From positions 2,480,001-2,544,000 of the forward strand of contig NZ_CP059467.1 in NCBI RefSeq assembly GCF_017894365.1: a DNA stretch of 64,000 nucleotides. The letters run 5' to 3'. This DNA comes from Aromatoleum bremense. GTDB lineage: Bacteria; Pseudomonadota; Gammaproteobacteria; Burkholderiales; Rhodocyclaceae. The position numbers and the translations under genes are program-made. Under the pieces are notes generated by a model. The model did no database searches. It had not been told where the DNA came from and worked only from the letters and a program-made list of their open reading frames with translations. Shown piece after piece: positions 1 to 8,431 of the stretch. The first letter of the stretch is position 1, and every line of letters begins with the position of its first letter.

Positions 1-38
1 GATACGAAGATCTCCACAGGCAAACCGGAGGGTCCGAA

Positions 39-1064
39 ATGAATGTTAGCAAAAGCGTGCTCGGCGTCGATATCGCCAAGCGGGTGTTCCAGTTGCACTG
101 GATCGACAGGGAGACCGGAGAGATCGTGAGTCTGCAGCTCAAGCGCGAGCAGTTTCTCGAGCACTTTGCCAACCGGCAGCCGTGCCTGATCGGCATGGAG
201 GCCTGCGGCGGGGCGCAGCACTGGGCGCGCCAGCTCACGGCGCTGGGGCACCGGGTCAAGCTCATGCCGGCCAAGGCGGTCAAGCCCTTCGTGACGGGCA
301 ACAAGAACGACCGGCACGATGCGCGGGCGATCTGGACGGCGGTGCAGCAACCGCACGTCAAGGCCGTCGCGATCAAGACCGAGGAACAGCAGGCGATCCT
401 GGCCCTGCACCGGATGCGTAGCCAGCTGGTCAAGTTCCGCACCGCCCAGATCAACGGCCTGCGGGGCTTGCTGACCGAATACGGCGAAGTGATGGCGCAG
501 GGCAAAGCAGCCGTCAGCAAGGGCATCACGCAAGCCCTGGCACGGCTGTCGGATCGGTTGCCGGCGATGGTCATCGACACCCTGCGCGAGCAGTGGGCCC
601 GCATCGAGAAGATGGATGCCGAGATCGCCACCATCGAGCGGCGCATCAAGGACTGGCTCAAGCAAGACGCCGCCTGCCGGCGGATTGCCGAGATTCCCGG
701 CGTGGGGCCGCTGACCGCCACCGCGGCGGTCGCCATCATGGGTGATGCCAAGGCGTTCAAGTCCGGGCGGGAGTTCGCCGCTTTCGCAGGACTGGTGCCA
801 CGACAGACGGGCACGGGCGGGCGCATCAAGCTCCTGGGCATCAGCAAGCGCGGTGACACCTATCTTCGAACGCTGCTGATCCACGGCGCCCGGGCGGTCC
901 TGACAACCGCGAAGGATCCGGGCGCGTGGGTGACCGAATTACGCCAGCGCCGACCGCTGAACGTCGCGGTGGTGGCCTTGGCCAACAAGATGGCGCGCAC
1001 GATCTGGGCCCTTCTTGCCCATGAGCGGACGTACCAGAGGGAGTTTGTGAGTCAGCCGGCATGA
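39..1064 (+). mobile_element. IS110-family transposase
   Basis: A 341-residue transposase of the IS110 (DEDD) family. The N-terminal RuvC-like domain shows the expected acidic set: D11 in LGVDIAK, E54 in GMEACGG, and D91/D94 in NDRHDARAI. The C-terminal Transposase_20 (IS116/IS110/IS902) domain is recognisable by IPGVGPLTA at about residue 222 and by GLVPRQTGTGGR and SKRGDTYLR downstream. Length is normal for the family and the frame is intact, so the element may be active. IS110 elements usually lack long terminal inverted repeats, so the ends cannot be fixed. An upstream GGAGGG about 5 bases before the ATG is a good ribosome-binding site. Confidence 0.95.
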
Positions 1065-1351
1065 CGCTGACCCACAACATGTATCCACCACTTTGAAAAA
1101 GGAGTGGCCGCCGTAAAGGTTGCGCAAGGTCGATAAAAGTGTGATGGCAAACAGGTCAGACCGTGACCCGCCAAGCCTGTATCGCGGGATGGACTTCGAG
1201 TCCTTCAGGAGAATGAGGCGCGGGTCAGCGGATTCCATCAGGGCCAGCAGGTCTATTCCTGCACCACAGGCCGGATATAGAACTGCAGCCTATCTGCTCC
1301 AGCACACCAAAACCGATCTTGGCAAACGGGAGGCGTCCATATAGAACCGCG
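1065..1351. other. Noncoding right flank of the IS110 element
   Basis: This stretch of about 290 bases between the transposase and the pirin gene holds no convincing gene. Part of it must be the right end of the IS110 element, and the rest is the leader of the pirin gene. Short open frames exist but resemble nothing known. Confidence 0.5.
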
Positions 1352-2239
1352 ATGCCTACCGAACTCCATGAAGCGACCGCCGAACACGTCACACAGAGCC
1401 GCGCCGTCGAGCGCCTCGTTGCCGGACAGGCGACGTCCGATGGTGCCGGCGTGAAGCTGACCCGTGTGCTGGCACAGCCGCTGCAGCGTCGCCTCGATCC
1501 GTTCCTGATGCTCGATGCGTTCGGCAACGAGAACCCCGATGATTACCTCGCCGGTTTCCCCGACCATCCGCATCGCGGCTTCGAGACCGTGACCTACATG
1601 ATCGCCGGACGCATGCGCCACCGCGACAGCGCGGGCCACGAAGGGCTGCTCGAGAACGGCGGCGTGCAGTGGATGACCGCCGGCCGTGGCGTGATCCACT
1701 CCGAAATGCCGGAGCAGGAAGAGGGCGTCATGGAGGGCTTCCAGCTGTGGCTGAACCTGCCGGCGCGCGACAAGCTCTGCGAGCCGTGGTACCGCGACTT
1801 CGCCGCCGCCGAACTGCCGCGGTTCACGACGGCGGACGGCATCGAGGTTCGCGTGATCGCCGGCGCGAGCCACGGCATCGCCGGTGCGGTGACACGTGAC
1901 ACGACCGCGCCGCTGTACCTCGACGTCCACCTGCCGGCCGGGACGCGCTTCGCCCAGACGCTGCCGCCGGCGCACAACGCGTTCCTGTACGTTTATCGCG
2001 GCGAGGTCGCGGTCGGTGGCACGGCGGTCGCCGAACAGCGCATGGCGATCCTCGCCAACGCGCCGCAGGCCGACGGCGTCGTCGTCGAGGCGGGCGCGGC
2101 GCCCGCGCGCATGCTGCTGATCGCCGGTCGGCCGCTGAACGAGCCGATCGCGCAGTACGGCCCGTTCGTCATGAACACGCAGGACGAGATCCACGCGGCG
2201 CTCGCCGACTACCGCGACGGGCGCTTCGCGGCACGCTGA
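1352..2239 (+). CDS. Pirin family protein
   Basis: A bicupin protein of the pirin family, about 295 residues. The metal-binding motif of the N-terminal cupin is clear: HPHRGFETVTY supplies two histidines, and the later GVIHSEMPE supplies a histidine and a glutamate. Pirins bind Fe(II); some are quercetin 2,3-dioxygenases, but the substrate here cannot be told. The ATG at 1352 gives the usual family length; an in-frame ATG at 1319 would add 11 residues. The gene stands alone, convergent with the TrpD2-like gene 7 bases away. The IS110 element upstream may have replaced its original promoter region. Confidence 0.9.
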   Translation: MPTELHEATAEHVTQSRAVERLVAGQATSDGAGVKLTRVLAQPLQRRLDPFLMLDAFGNENPDDYLAGFPDHPHRGFETVTYMIAGRMRHRDSAGHEGLLENGGVQWMTAGRGVIHSEMPEQEEGVMEGFQLWLNLPARDKLCEPWYRDFAAAELPRFTTADGIEVRVIAGASHGIAGAVTRDTTAPLYLDVHLPAGTRFAQTLPPAHNAFLYVYRGEVAVGGTAVAEQRMAILANAPQADGVVVEAGAAPARMLLIAGRPLNEPIAQYGPFVMNTQDEIHAALADYRDGRFAAR

Positions 2240-2246
2240 CGGCCGG

Positions 2247-3167
2247 TCAGTCTTCCCGCGCGAGCTGCACGAGCGCCGCAACCTGGTCGAGGATGGGCTG
2301 CGGCGTCGCGACGTTGCCGGCGAGCATCGCGCGGATCAGCACCGCATTGGCGACGATGCCGGGCGCGTCGGCGACTCCTTCGAGCGGCGGCGCGCCACCG
2401 CCTTCGGCCGGCCACGCGAGGCTGGCGACGCCTTCACGGAACGCTTCCATCGCCGGACGCCGGCGCGGATTCGCGTAAGCTTCGCCTTCGGTGCCGCGCA
2501 TCAGCATCGCCCGGCCGCCATCGACGAGCAGGAATTCGTGCATCCGTTCGAGATATTCGGGGTGCGTGACCGCGACGACGCGCACGCTGCGGCCGACGCA
2601 CGGGTCGATCAGCTTCGCCATCGTGTGGCCGCTGCCACGCACGCCGAGGCGTAGCCGCAGGCTGAGCAGGCGATCGAGGCCGGGCAGCAGCTGCGGCAGC
2701 GTCAGGCACGCGAGGTGGCGGTCGGCGAGCGCGCGGGCCGCGTCGTCGGCGTTCGCCGCCGGGACGATGTCGAGCGCGGCGAGGAGCTCGAACGGGCTGA
2801 CGCGCGACTCGAAGTCGTGCCGCCCCTGGATCAGCACCGGCACGCCTTCGCGCGCGACGAGCAGCGCGACGAGCGGCATCAGGTTCGCCTGGCGACGTGC
2901 GCCGTTGTAGGTCGGCAGCACGACGCAGCGCGGGCCGGGCGGCACCATGATCTGCGGGCAGCGCACATCCATCGCGCGCTTGAAGCCGAGCAGCTCGTCG
3001 AGCGACTCGCTCTTGATCCGCAGCGCGATCAGCATCGCGCCGAGTTCGAGGTCCGGCACCTTGCCGTCGAGAATGTCGCCGAACAGCGCTTCGGCCAGCG
3101 GCCTGTCGAGGGAGCGCGCGCCCTTGGCGCCGCGTCCGATTTCCTTGATGATCGGGGCGTAGGTCAT
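2247..3167 (-). CDS. ybiB: TrpD2/YbiB-like DNA-binding protein (glycosyltransferase family 3 fold)
   Basis: A 306-residue homologue of E. coli YbiB (TrpD2), a relative of anthranilate phosphoribosyltransferase (TrpD). The N-terminal helical domain (IKEIGRGAKGARSLDR, then ALFGDILDGKVPDLELGA) and the alpha/beta domain with PTYNGARRQANLMPL match that subfamily. Known YbiB proteins lack TrpD activity and bind nucleic acids non-specifically, so a role in amino-acid synthesis is unlikely. The start at 3167 (MTYAPIIKEIG) matches the family; the frame continues upstream. The gene is divergent from the dehydrogenase at 3218, so about 50 bases must hold both promoters. Confidence 0.85.
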   Translation of the reverse strand: MTYAPIIKEIGRGAKGARSLDRPLAEALFGDILDGKVPDLELGAMLIALRIKSESLDELLGFKRAMDVRCPQIMVPPGPRCVVLPTYNGARRQANLMPLVALLVAREGVPVLIQGRHDFESRVSPFELLAALDIVPAANADDAARALADRHLACLTLPQLLPGLDRLLSLRLRLGVRGSGHTMAKLIDPCVGRSVRVVAVTHPEYLERMHEFLLVDGGRAMLMRGTEGEAYANPRRRPAMEAFREGVASLAWPAEGGGAPPLEGVADAPGIVANAVLIRAMLAGNVATPQPILDQVAALVQLARED

Positions 3168-3217
3168 GGCGCGATTATCCGTCGCCGTGCGCATTCCAGC
3201 CAGCCAGGAGTACAAGA

Positions 3218-4111
3218 ATGGAAGTCGGATTTATCGGACTCGGCCTGATGGGCCGTCCCATGGCGCTGAACCTGATTCGCGCCGGTCACCGCGTGCACGT
3301 CTGGAGCCGGCGCCGCGAATCGATGCAGCCGCTGCTCGACGCCGGCGCGGGCGACTGCGCGAGCGCGGCGGACGCGGCGTCGCGCGCCGAGGTCGTCATC
3401 AGCATGGTCGCCGATGCGCCCGACGTCGAGCAGGTCGCGCTCGGCCCGCAGGGCGTCGCCGACGGCGCTCGGCCGGGACTGATCTTCGTCGACATGAGCA
3501 CGATCGCGCCGGCCGCCGCGCAGGCGATCGCGGCGCGCCTGCAGGAGCGCGACATCGCGATGCTCGATGCGCCGGTGTCCGGCGGCGAAGTCGGCGCGAT
3601 CAACGCGACGCTGACGATCATGGTCGGCGGCGACGCCGCGGCGTTCGAGCGGGTGAAGCCGCTGTTCGAGGCGATGGGCAAGACGGTGTCGCTGATCGGT
3701 GCGAGCGGTGCCGGGCAGGTCGCGAAAGCGTGCAACCAGATCCTCACCGGCGTCGGCGTCGCGGCGGTCGCCGAAGCGATGAACTTCGCGCACAGGAGCG
3801 GCGTCGATGCGGCGAAGGTGCGCGAAGCGCTGCTCGGCGGCTTCGCGTATTCGCGCATCCTCGAAAACCACGGCCAGCGGATGCTGGACCGCAACTTCAA
3901 GCCCGGCTTCAAGGCGTGGATGCACCAGAAGGACATGCGCATCGTCATGGAAGAGGCGCACCGCCTCGGCCTCGCGCTGCCGTCGGCGGCGGCGACCGCG
4001 CAGATGTTCAACGCGATGGTCGGCAGCGGGCTCGGCGACGACGACTCGGTCGCGATGCTGAAGCTCCTCGAACGCATGAGCGGCGGCGAGACCGGGCAGG
4101 AGGGGAAATGA
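3218..4111 (+). CDS. NAD(P)-dependent beta-hydroxyacid dehydrogenase (3-hydroxyisobutyrate dehydrogenase family), copy 1
   Basis: A 297-residue member of the 3-hydroxyisobutyrate / tartronate semialdehyde reductase superfamily. The N-terminal Rossmann motif GLGLMGRPMA, the substrate-site signature DAPVSGGEVGA near residue 122, and the catalytic-lysine motif GAGQVAKACNQI near residue 170 are all present. Substrate preference (3-hydroxyisobutyrate, 2-hydroxy-3-oxopropionate or succinic semialdehyde) cannot be decided from sequence. It overlaps the next gene by ATGA and is a clear paralogue of it. An AGGAG site lies 5 bases before the ATG. Confidence 0.92.
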   Translation: MEVGFIGLGLMGRPMALNLIRAGHRVHVWSRRRESMQPLLDAGAGDCASAADAASRAEVVISMVADAPDVEQVALGPQGVADGARPGLIFVDMSTIAPAAAQAIAARLQERDIAMLDAPVSGGEVGAINATLTIMVGGDAAAFERVKPLFEAMGKTVSLIGASGAGQVAKACNQILTGVGVAAVAEAMNFAHRSGVDAAKVREALLGGFAYSRILENHGQRMLDRNFKPGFKAWMHQKDMRIVMEEAHRLGLALPSAAATAQMFNAMVGSGLGDDDSVAMLKLLERMSGGETGQEGK

Positions 4112-4998
4112 TGGATGTCGGCTTCGTCGGCCTCGGCGTGATGGGCCTGCCGATGGCGCGGCATCTGCAGCATGCCGGCCATCGCCTGCACCTGTGGGCG
4201 CGGCGACCGCAGAGTGTCGCGCCGTTCGCGGGCAGCGATGCGGTGGTGCACGACAGTCCGGCTGCGCTCGCTGCGGCGACCGACGTCGCGTTCTCGGTCG
4301 TCACCGGGAGCGCGGACGTCGAACGGCTCGCGCTCGGTGCGGACGGCCTGATCCACGGCGCGCGCCCCGGCTGGGTGCAGGTCGACATGAGCACGATCGC
4401 TCCGGCCAGCGCGCGCCGCATCGCGGCAGCCCTCGAGGCGCGCGGCGCGGCGATGCTCGATGCGCCGGTGTCCGGTGGCGCACAGGGGGCGCAGGACGCG
4501 ACGCTCGCGATCATGGTCGGCGGCAGCGCCGACGTGCTCGAACGGCTGCGCCCGCTGCTCACGTGCCTCGGGCGGACGATCGTGCATGTCGGCGACAGCG
4601 GTGCCGGCCAGGTTGCGAAAGCGTGCAACCAGATGATCATGGTCGCCGCGATCGAGGCCTGCGCTGAAGCGATGCACCTGGCGAACGCGCACGGTGTCGA
4701 CCTCGCGGCGGTGCGCAGCGCGCTGCTCGGCGGCTCGGCGGCGTCGCGGGTGCTGGAAGTGATGGGCGAGCGGATGGTGCGGCGCGACTTCACCGCCGGC
4801 ATCGAGTCGCGCCTGCATCACAAGGATTTCGGCATCCTCATGGACGAGGCGGCGAGGCTCGGCGCGCCGCTGCCGATCGCCGCGCAGGTGTGGCAGCAGT
4901 TGAACGCGCTGATGGCGGGCGGCGGCGGGCGGGACGACACGTCGAGTTTGTTGCGCGTGCTGGAAGCGAGCACCACCGAGCAGAGCGCACGATCGTAG
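4108..4998 (+). CDS. NAD(P)-dependent beta-hydroxyacid dehydrogenase (3-hydroxyisobutyrate dehydrogenase family), copy 2
   Basis: A 296-residue enzyme of the same superfamily as its upstream neighbour. It shows GLGVMGLPMARHL, DAPVSGGAQGAQDATLA and SGAGQVAKACNQM, so nucleotide binding and the catalytic lysine are kept. The start ATG overlaps the preceding stop (ATGA) and follows AGGAGG, indicating translational coupling. The pair looks like a tandem duplication that has diverged, perhaps in substrate. The TAG stop (4996-4998) lies inside the first half of a REP-like palindrome. Confidence 0.92.
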   Translation: MMDVGFVGLGVMGLPMARHLQHAGHRLHLWARRPQSVAPFAGSDAVVHDSPAALAAATDVAFSVVTGSADVERLALGADGLIHGARPGWVQVDMSTIAPASARRIAAALEARGAAMLDAPVSGGAQGAQDATLAIMVGGSADVLERLRPLLTCLGRTIVHVGDSGAGQVAKACNQMIMVAAIEACAEAMHLANAHGVDLAAVRSALLGGSAASRVLEVMGERMVRRDFTAGIESRLHHKDFGILMDEAARLGAPLPIAAQVWQQLNALMAGGGGRDDTSSLLRVLEASTTEQSARS

Positions 4999-5091
4999 GG
5001 CGGATGAGCCGAAGGCGTTATCCGCCACGTCTTGCCGCGATGCGTGTCCCGGCGTCGAAGTGGCGGAAGGCGCTGCGCTTTTCCGCCCTAC
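4995..5091. repeat. REP-like palindromic element (GTAGGGCGGAT type)
   Basis: Two arms face each other. The left arm, 4995-5026, begins GTAGGGCGGATGAGCC and ends GTTATCCGCC. The right arm, 5062-5091, begins GGCGGAAGGCGC and ends TTTTCCGCCCTAC. GTAGGGCGGA and TCCGCCCTAC are reverse complements, and each arm can also fold on itself. This is the layout of REP/BIME elements found between genes in many proteobacteria. The left arm supplies the TAG stop of the dehydrogenase. The right arm ends only about 6 bases before the aldolase stop. Confidence 0.8.
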
Positions 5092-5096
5092 GGCCG

Positions 5097-5762
5097 CTAC
5101 GGCTGCTGTTCCGCCGGCCTGCCGTACCAGCGGAAGCGCTCGACGGCTTCTTGCATCTCTTCGTCCGACAGCAGCACCGGTTCGCCGAGCTGCCGCGTGC
5201 GCCAGTATTGCTCGCACAGGCTCTCGAACTCGAGCGCGAGCGCGAGCGCGTTGGCGAGGTTGCGGCCGAACACGAGCATGCCGTGGTTCGCCATCAGGCA
5301 CGCGCTGCGTCCTTCCATCGCCACCGAGATGTTGTCCGACAGCGCCTGCGTGCCGAACGTCGCGTACGCGGCGCAGCGCACGGTAGGGCCGCCGAAGCGC
5401 GCGATCATGTAGTGGAACGGCGGGATCTCGAGCCGCTGGCACGCCAGCGCCGTCGCGAACGGCGCGTGGGCGTGGATGATCGCGCCGGCTTCCGGCCGCA
5501 GCGCGTAGAGGTCGTGATGCAGCCGCCATTCGCTCGATGGTGCGAGGCGGCCGGTCGGCGTGCCGTCGGCGGCGACGACGACCATGTCGTCGGCGCTGCA
5601 TGATTCGGGCGCCAGCCCGCTCGGCGTGATCAGCATGCCGCCGCGCGTGCGCACGCTCGCATTGCCGGAGCTGCCGGTGTTCAGGCGCGCGGCACTCGTC
5701 GCCAGCGCGGTCGCGAGCAGTTCGGCGCGCAGGTCGGCGCCGTGGGCATCCGGCGGGCTCAT
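5097..5762 (-). CDS. Class II aldolase/adducin family protein, probable methylthioribulose-1-phosphate aldolase
   Basis: A 221-residue zinc-dependent class II aldolase of the fuculose-1-phosphate aldolase type. Visible elements are NTGSSGNASVR (phosphate loop), TPSGL, the zinc-ligand segment HAHAPFATALA and a second histidine in ANHGMLVFG. It overlaps mtnA by 4 bases and lies directly downstream of it. In the MTA-isoprenoid and DHAP shunts (Rhodospirillum rubrum, some E. coli) such an aldolase splits 5-methylthioribulose-1-phosphate, the MtnA product, into DHAP and methylthioacetaldehyde. That role is inferred from context. MtnB-type dehydratases share the fold and are the main alternative. 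Confidence 0.82.
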   Translation of the reverse strand: MSPPDAHGADLRAELLATALATSAARLNTGSSGNASVRTRGGMLITPSGLAPESCSADDMVVVAADGTPTGRLAPSSEWRLHHDLYALRPEAGAIIHAHAPFATALACQRLEIPPFHYMIARFGGPTVRCAAYATFGTQALSDNISVAMEGRSACLMANHGMLVFGRNLANALALALEFESLCEQYWRTRQLGEPVLLSDEEMQEAVERFRWYGRPAEQQP

Positions 5763-6838
5763 GGCGCCTCCGGGAACAGGTCGCGCAGTCGTCCCGGCGC
5801 GCTCGATCCGCGCTCGGTGACGATGCTCGTGATCAGGCGGGCCGGCGTCACGTCGAACGCCGGGTTCGCGGCGCCGGTGGTGTCCGGCACGAGCGCGACG
5901 TCCTGCACGCTGCCGTCGGATGCGACGCCCTGCACGCTGCGCACTTCGGCCGGGCCGCGGTCTTCGATCGGGATCGCGGCGCCGTCCGGGCAGGCGAAAT
6001 CGATCGTCGACAGCGGCGCGGCGATATGGAACGGCACGCCGTGTTCGCGCGCCGCGAGCGCTTTCAGGTACGTCCCGACCTTGTTCGCCGAGTCGCCGTT
6101 CGCCGCGACGCGGTCGGCGCCGGTGATCACGAGGTCGACTTCGCCGCGCGCGAGCAGGATTCCCGCGGCATTGTCCGCGATCACGCTGTGCGGCACGCCC
6201 GCTTCGCGCAGTTCCCAGGCGGTCAGCAGCCCCTGGTTGCGCGGCCGCGTCTCGCTGACCCATACATGCACTGCGATGCCGCACGCATGGGCCGCGTAGA
6301 CCGGCGCGAGCGCGGTGCCGGCGCCGCAGGTCGCGAGCCAGCCGGCATTGCAGTGGGTCATGACGCGTACCGGCCCGTTGCGCCGCGCGACGACGGCTTC
6401 GAGCAGTGCGACGCCGTGGGCACCGATCGCGGCACAGGTCGCGGCGTCGCCGGCCCGGATCGTTTCGGCTTCGGCCCACGCCGCGTCGAGCCGCGCCGAG
6501 GCGGGCAGCGGGCGCAGCCGCGCCGCCATGCGGCCGAGCGCCCAGTGCAGGTTCACGGCGGTCGGGCGCGTCGCGGCGAGCGTCCTCAGCGCAATGTCGA
6601 GCTGCGCGTCGCTGGCGTCGCCGCCCAGCGCGATCGCGACGCCGAACGCGGCGGTCGCGCCGATCAGCGGCGCGCCGCGCACCTGCATCGAATGGATCGC
6701 GGTGGCGACCTCGGCGAGGGTGGCCAGCCGGCGCTGTTCGCTGCGGTATGGCAGCCGCGTCTGGTCGAGGACCACGATCGCGTCGCCGTCGCGGGCCAGC
6801 GTCGGCACGGGTTGAGTGAAGATCGGAAGGGTAGGCAT
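5759..6838 (-). CDS. mtnA: S-methyl-5-thioribose-1-phosphate isomerase
   Basis: A 359-residue isomerase that converts methylthioribose-1-phosphate to methylthioribulose-1-phosphate in salvage of methylthioadenosine (and 5'-deoxyadenosine in some species). Diagnostic segments are QVRGAPLIGATAAFG, the active-site cysteine in THCNAGWLATCG, and the catalytic aspartate in TGADRVAANGD followed by NKVGTY. Length is typical. The start at 6838 (MPTLPIF) is preferred; an in-frame ATG three codons upstream is possible. It is first in a two-gene operon with the aldolase. The rest of the classical Mtn pathway (mtnB, C, D) is not in this window. Confidence 0.95.
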   Translation of the reverse strand: MPTLPIFTQPVPTLARDGDAIVVLDQTRLPYRSEQRRLATLAEVATAIHSMQVRGAPLIGATAAFGVAIALGGDASDAQLDIALRTLAATRPTAVNLHWALGRMAARLRPLPASARLDAAWAEAETIRAGDAATCAAIGAHGVALLEAVVARRNGPVRVMTHCNAGWLATCGAGTALAPVYAAHACGIAVHVWVSETRPRNQGLLTAWELREAGVPHSVIADNAAGILLARGEVDLVITGADRVAANGDSANKVGTYLKALAAREHGVPFHIAAPLSTIDFACPDGAAIPIEDRGPAEVRSVQGVASDGSVQDVALVPDTTGAANPAFDVTPARLITSIVTERGSSAPGRLRDLFPEAP

Positions 6839-6962
6839 GACGCGCATTTTAACGCTTCGCGGCGCCGCCGCCGCGCACGGGTTCCCGCGCTGGCCCCGCA
6901 TTGGCCCTTCTGGCGCACTCTGCCAGAATGCGGCGATCCAGTTCTCGCGCGCGCCGCCCACC

Positions 6963-8120
6963 ATGCCCACTTTCCCCGCCCGCATCGACTCCCGCCTGCC
7001 GGATGTCGGCACGACGATCTTTACGGTGATGTCCCGGCTCGCGCAGGAATGCGGCGCGATCAACCTGTCGCAGGGCTTCCCCGACTTCAACGCCGAGGAC
7101 GTGCTGTTCGAGCGCGTCGCGCACTGGATGCGCGCCGGATTCAACCAGTACGCGCCGATGGCAGGGGTCGCGCCGCTGCGCGAGGCGATCGCGCACAAGG
7201 TCGCGGCGCTGTACGGCACCGCGTACGACCCGGAAACCGAGATCACGGTCACTGCCGGGGCGACGCAGGCGCTCTTCACTGCGGTCGCGGCGCTCGTGCA
7301 TCCGGGCGACGAGGTCATCGTGTTCGAGCCGGTGTACGACTCGTACGCGCCGGCGATCGAACTGCAGGGCGGACGCGTCGTGCGGCTGCAGCTTGCCGCC
7401 CCCGGCTACCGGCCCGACTGGGACGCGGTCGCCGCCGCGATCACGCCGCGCACGCGGATGATCATGATCAACAGCCCGCACAACCCGACCGCGACAGTGT
7501 GGTCGGCCGACGACTTGGCGCGGCTGGCGGCGCTGACGCGCGGCACCGGCATCGTCGTCGTGTCCGACGAGGTCTATGAGCACATCGTCTTCGACGGCAG
7601 GCGGCACGAGAGCTGCGCGCGCGACGCCGAACTCGCTGCGCGCAGCGTCATCGTGTCGAGCTTCGGCAAGACGTATCACATCACCGGCTGGAAAGTCGGC
7701 TACGTCGTCGCGCCGCGCGAGTTGATGGCCGAGTTCCGCAAGGTGCACCAGTTCAACGTGTTCACCGTCAACACGCCGGTGCAGCTCGCGCTCGCCGACT
7801 ATATGGCCGACGCATCGCGACACGAAGGGCTCGCAGCGTTCTATCAGGCCAAGCGCGATTTCTTCCGCGCCGCGCTCAGCGGCTCGCGCTTCGAACTGCT
7901 GCCGTCGGCCGGCACGTATTTCCAGCTCGCCCGTTATCGCGCCATCTGCGACGAGCCCGACACCGCTTTCGTCGAACGCCTGACGCGCGACAGCGGCGTC
8001 GCCGCGATTCCGGTCTCCGCGTTCTTCGCCGACGGTCGCGACGAGCGCGTGATCCGCTTCTGTTTCGCCAAGAACGAGGCGACGCTCGCCGCGGCCTGCG
8101 AGCGGCTGTGCCGGGTGTAG
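6963..8120 (+). CDS. Pyridoxal-phosphate aminotransferase, methionine aminotransferase type
   Basis: A 385-residue class I/II aminotransferase resembling E. coli YbdL and other methionine (KMTB) aminotransferases. It shows NLSQGFPDFN near the N-terminus, the ATQALFTAVAAL cofactor loop, NSPHNPTATVW, SDEVYEHIVFDG, and the Schiff-base lysine motif SFGKTYHITGWKVGY. It is divergent from mtnA with about 125 bases between start codons. An aminotransferase making methionine from 2-keto-4-methylthiobutyrate is the last step of methionine salvage, so sharing a control region with mtnA fits. General aromatic/glutamine transaminase activity is also possible. Confidence 0.88.
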   Translation: MPTFPARIDSRLPDVGTTIFTVMSRLAQECGAINLSQGFPDFNAEDVLFERVAHWMRAGFNQYAPMAGVAPLREAIAHKVAALYGTAYDPETEITVTAGATQALFTAVAALVHPGDEVIVFEPVYDSYAPAIELQGGRVVRLQLAAPGYRPDWDAVAAAITPRTRMIMINSPHNPTATVWSADDLARLAALTRGTGIVVVSDEVYEHIVFDGRRHESCARDAELAARSVIVSSFGKTYHITGWKVGYVVAPRELMAEFRKVHQFNVFTVNTPVQLALADYMADASRHEGLAAFYQAKRDFFRAALSGSRFELLPSAGTYFQLARYRAICDEPDTAFVERLTRDSGVAAIPVSAFFADGRDERVIRFCFAKNEATLAAACERLCRV

Positions 8121-8170
8121 CGCGGGCTGCGTGCTAAACTCGCCGCGCTTCATTCCTGATAGATCCGCTC

Positions 8171-8416
8171 GTGCGAAACCTGCTCATCTTCATTCTCGTC
8201 CTCGTCGTCATCTGGTGGGTGCGCCGCGCGTTGAGCAAGCCCGGTGGAGGCGATGCGCGCTCGGCCGGCGGCCGGCGGGCCGGGCCGAAGAACGCGCCGG
8301 AACCGATGCTCGCGTGCGACCAGTGCGGCGTGCATGTGCCGGAGAGCGAAGGCGTGCGCGACGGCGACGCGTTTTTCTGCTGCGAGGAACACCGGCGCCT
8401 CGGCGTGCGGCGCTGA
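8171..8416 (+). CDS. PP0621 family small membrane-anchored zinc-ribbon-like protein
   Basis: An 81-residue protein of unknown function. One N-terminal membrane segment (LLIFILVLVVIWWV) is followed by a basic linker and a C-terminal motif with four metal-ligand-like residues: CDQCGVH, then FCCEEH. This layout matches the PP0621 family found next to pilS in pseudomonads and betaproteobacteria. The start codon is GTG. It ends shortly before pilS, and the three genes PP0621-pilS-pilR are probably co-transcribed. Confidence 0.8.
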   Translation: MRNLLIFILVLVVIWWVRRALSKPGGGDARSAGGRRAGPKNAPEPMLACDQCGVHVPESEGVRDGDAFFCCEEHRRLGVRR

Positions 8417-8431
8417 CGGCGTGTGCGCCCG

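Noticed and set aside
1..38. Terminal inverted repeat of the IS110 element
   Set aside because: No matching inverted sequence was found after the transposase gene; IS110 elements often lack such repeats.
1120..1344. 74-codon frame between IS110 and the pirin gene
   Set aside because: No homology, atypical composition and no ribosome-binding site.
3286..5601. 771-codon minus-strand frame opposite the two dehydrogenases and the aldolase
   Set aside because: An Arg/Ala-rich shadow of real genes with no motifs.
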